From an uncultured Oxalobacteraceae bacterium (GTDB lineage Bacteria; Pseudomonadota; Gammaproteobacteria; Burkholderiales; Burkholderiaceae), in NCBI GenBank assembly GCA_946478765.1, contig CAMLDH010000222.1, positions 1 to 6,500 of the forward strand: a stretch of DNA of 6,500 nucleotides. Reading direction: 5' to 3'. Shown one piece after another: positions 6,410-6,500 of this stretch (positions are counted from its first letter, which is position 1; each line of letters begins with the position of its first letter). The notes beneath the pieces are model-generated. The model saw nothing but the letters and a program-made list of their open reading frames with translations. It searched no databases and was not told the DNA's origin. The position numbers and the translations under genes are program-made.

Positions 6410-6454
6410 ATCGCCTAAAAGCGCGGGTTTTCCACACGTGAATGGTTAGGCGAT
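6410..6454 (-). promoter_or_regulatory. Inverted repeat covering the recX ribosome-binding site
   Basis: atcgcctaa (6410-6418) and ttaggcgat (6446-6454) are perfect 9-bp complements with a 27-nt loop. In the minus-strand mRNA the downstream arm (UUAGGCGAU) ends one base before the recX ATG and contains the only purine-rich ribosome-binding candidate (AGGCG). Folding would therefore mask the start region. The complementarity is direct observation; the regulatory role is inferred. Confidence 0.5.
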
Positions 6455-6460
6455 TTCCTG

Positions 6461-6497
6461 AAAAGAAAATACCCCATTGCGCCGCGCTGGCGGGCGC
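6461..6497 (-). terminator. Possible terminator of the gene upstream of recX
   Basis: gcgcc (6479-6483) and ggcgc (6493-6497) form a short GC stem. On the minus strand the sequence a few bases further on is U-rich (tattttctttt), resembling a weak intrinsic terminator, presumably for recA lying outside the window. The stem is only 5 bp and the U-run is offset, so confidence is low. Confidence 0.3.
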
Positions 6498-6500
6498 ATT

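Overview
The window carries seven protein-coding genes, all on the minus strand. Read in the direction of transcription (right to left) the order is recX, a DUF2889-family gene, sucC, sucD, a TerC/YjbE-type membrane protein, a PP2C protein phosphatase and a two-FHA-domain protein. The order recX–DUF2889–sucCD–terC is familiar from Burkholderiales. Moderate GC content, protein wording and the style of intergenic repeats suggest Oxalobacteraceae (Herminiimonas-like). That placement is recall-based inference; no search was run.

Region by region: 6409-6500 is the leader of recX, holding a 9-bp inverted repeat over the recX ribosome-binding site and a possible terminator of the gene upstream (recA by usual synteny, not visible here). 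5950-6408 is recX. 5664-5949 is the spacer and probable promoter region ahead of the DUF2889 gene. 3869-5663 holds the DUF2889 gene and sucC, 46 bp apart. A 108-bp spacer with an inverted repeat separates sucC from sucD (2879-3760). A strong hairpin with a UUCG loop lies between sucD and the TerC-family gene (2052-2780). 1126-1944 is the phosphatase. 688-1125 is a 438-bp non-coding gap dominated by a composite palindromic repeat of about 170 bp. 31-687 is the FHA protein.

Functionally, SucC and SucD form the two subunits of TCA-cycle succinyl-CoA synthetase, RecX restrains RecA, and the TerC-like protein is a probable metal (Mn-type) exporter. The phosphatase and FHA protein look like two parts of a Ser/Thr phosphorylation circuit whose kinase is not in the window.

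The genes themselves are ordinary housekeeping and signalling genes. The parts that merit a second look are non-coding: the composite repeat with nested perfect palindromes, the structure over the recX start, and the structured gap inside sucCD. I see no convincing new multi-gene system.
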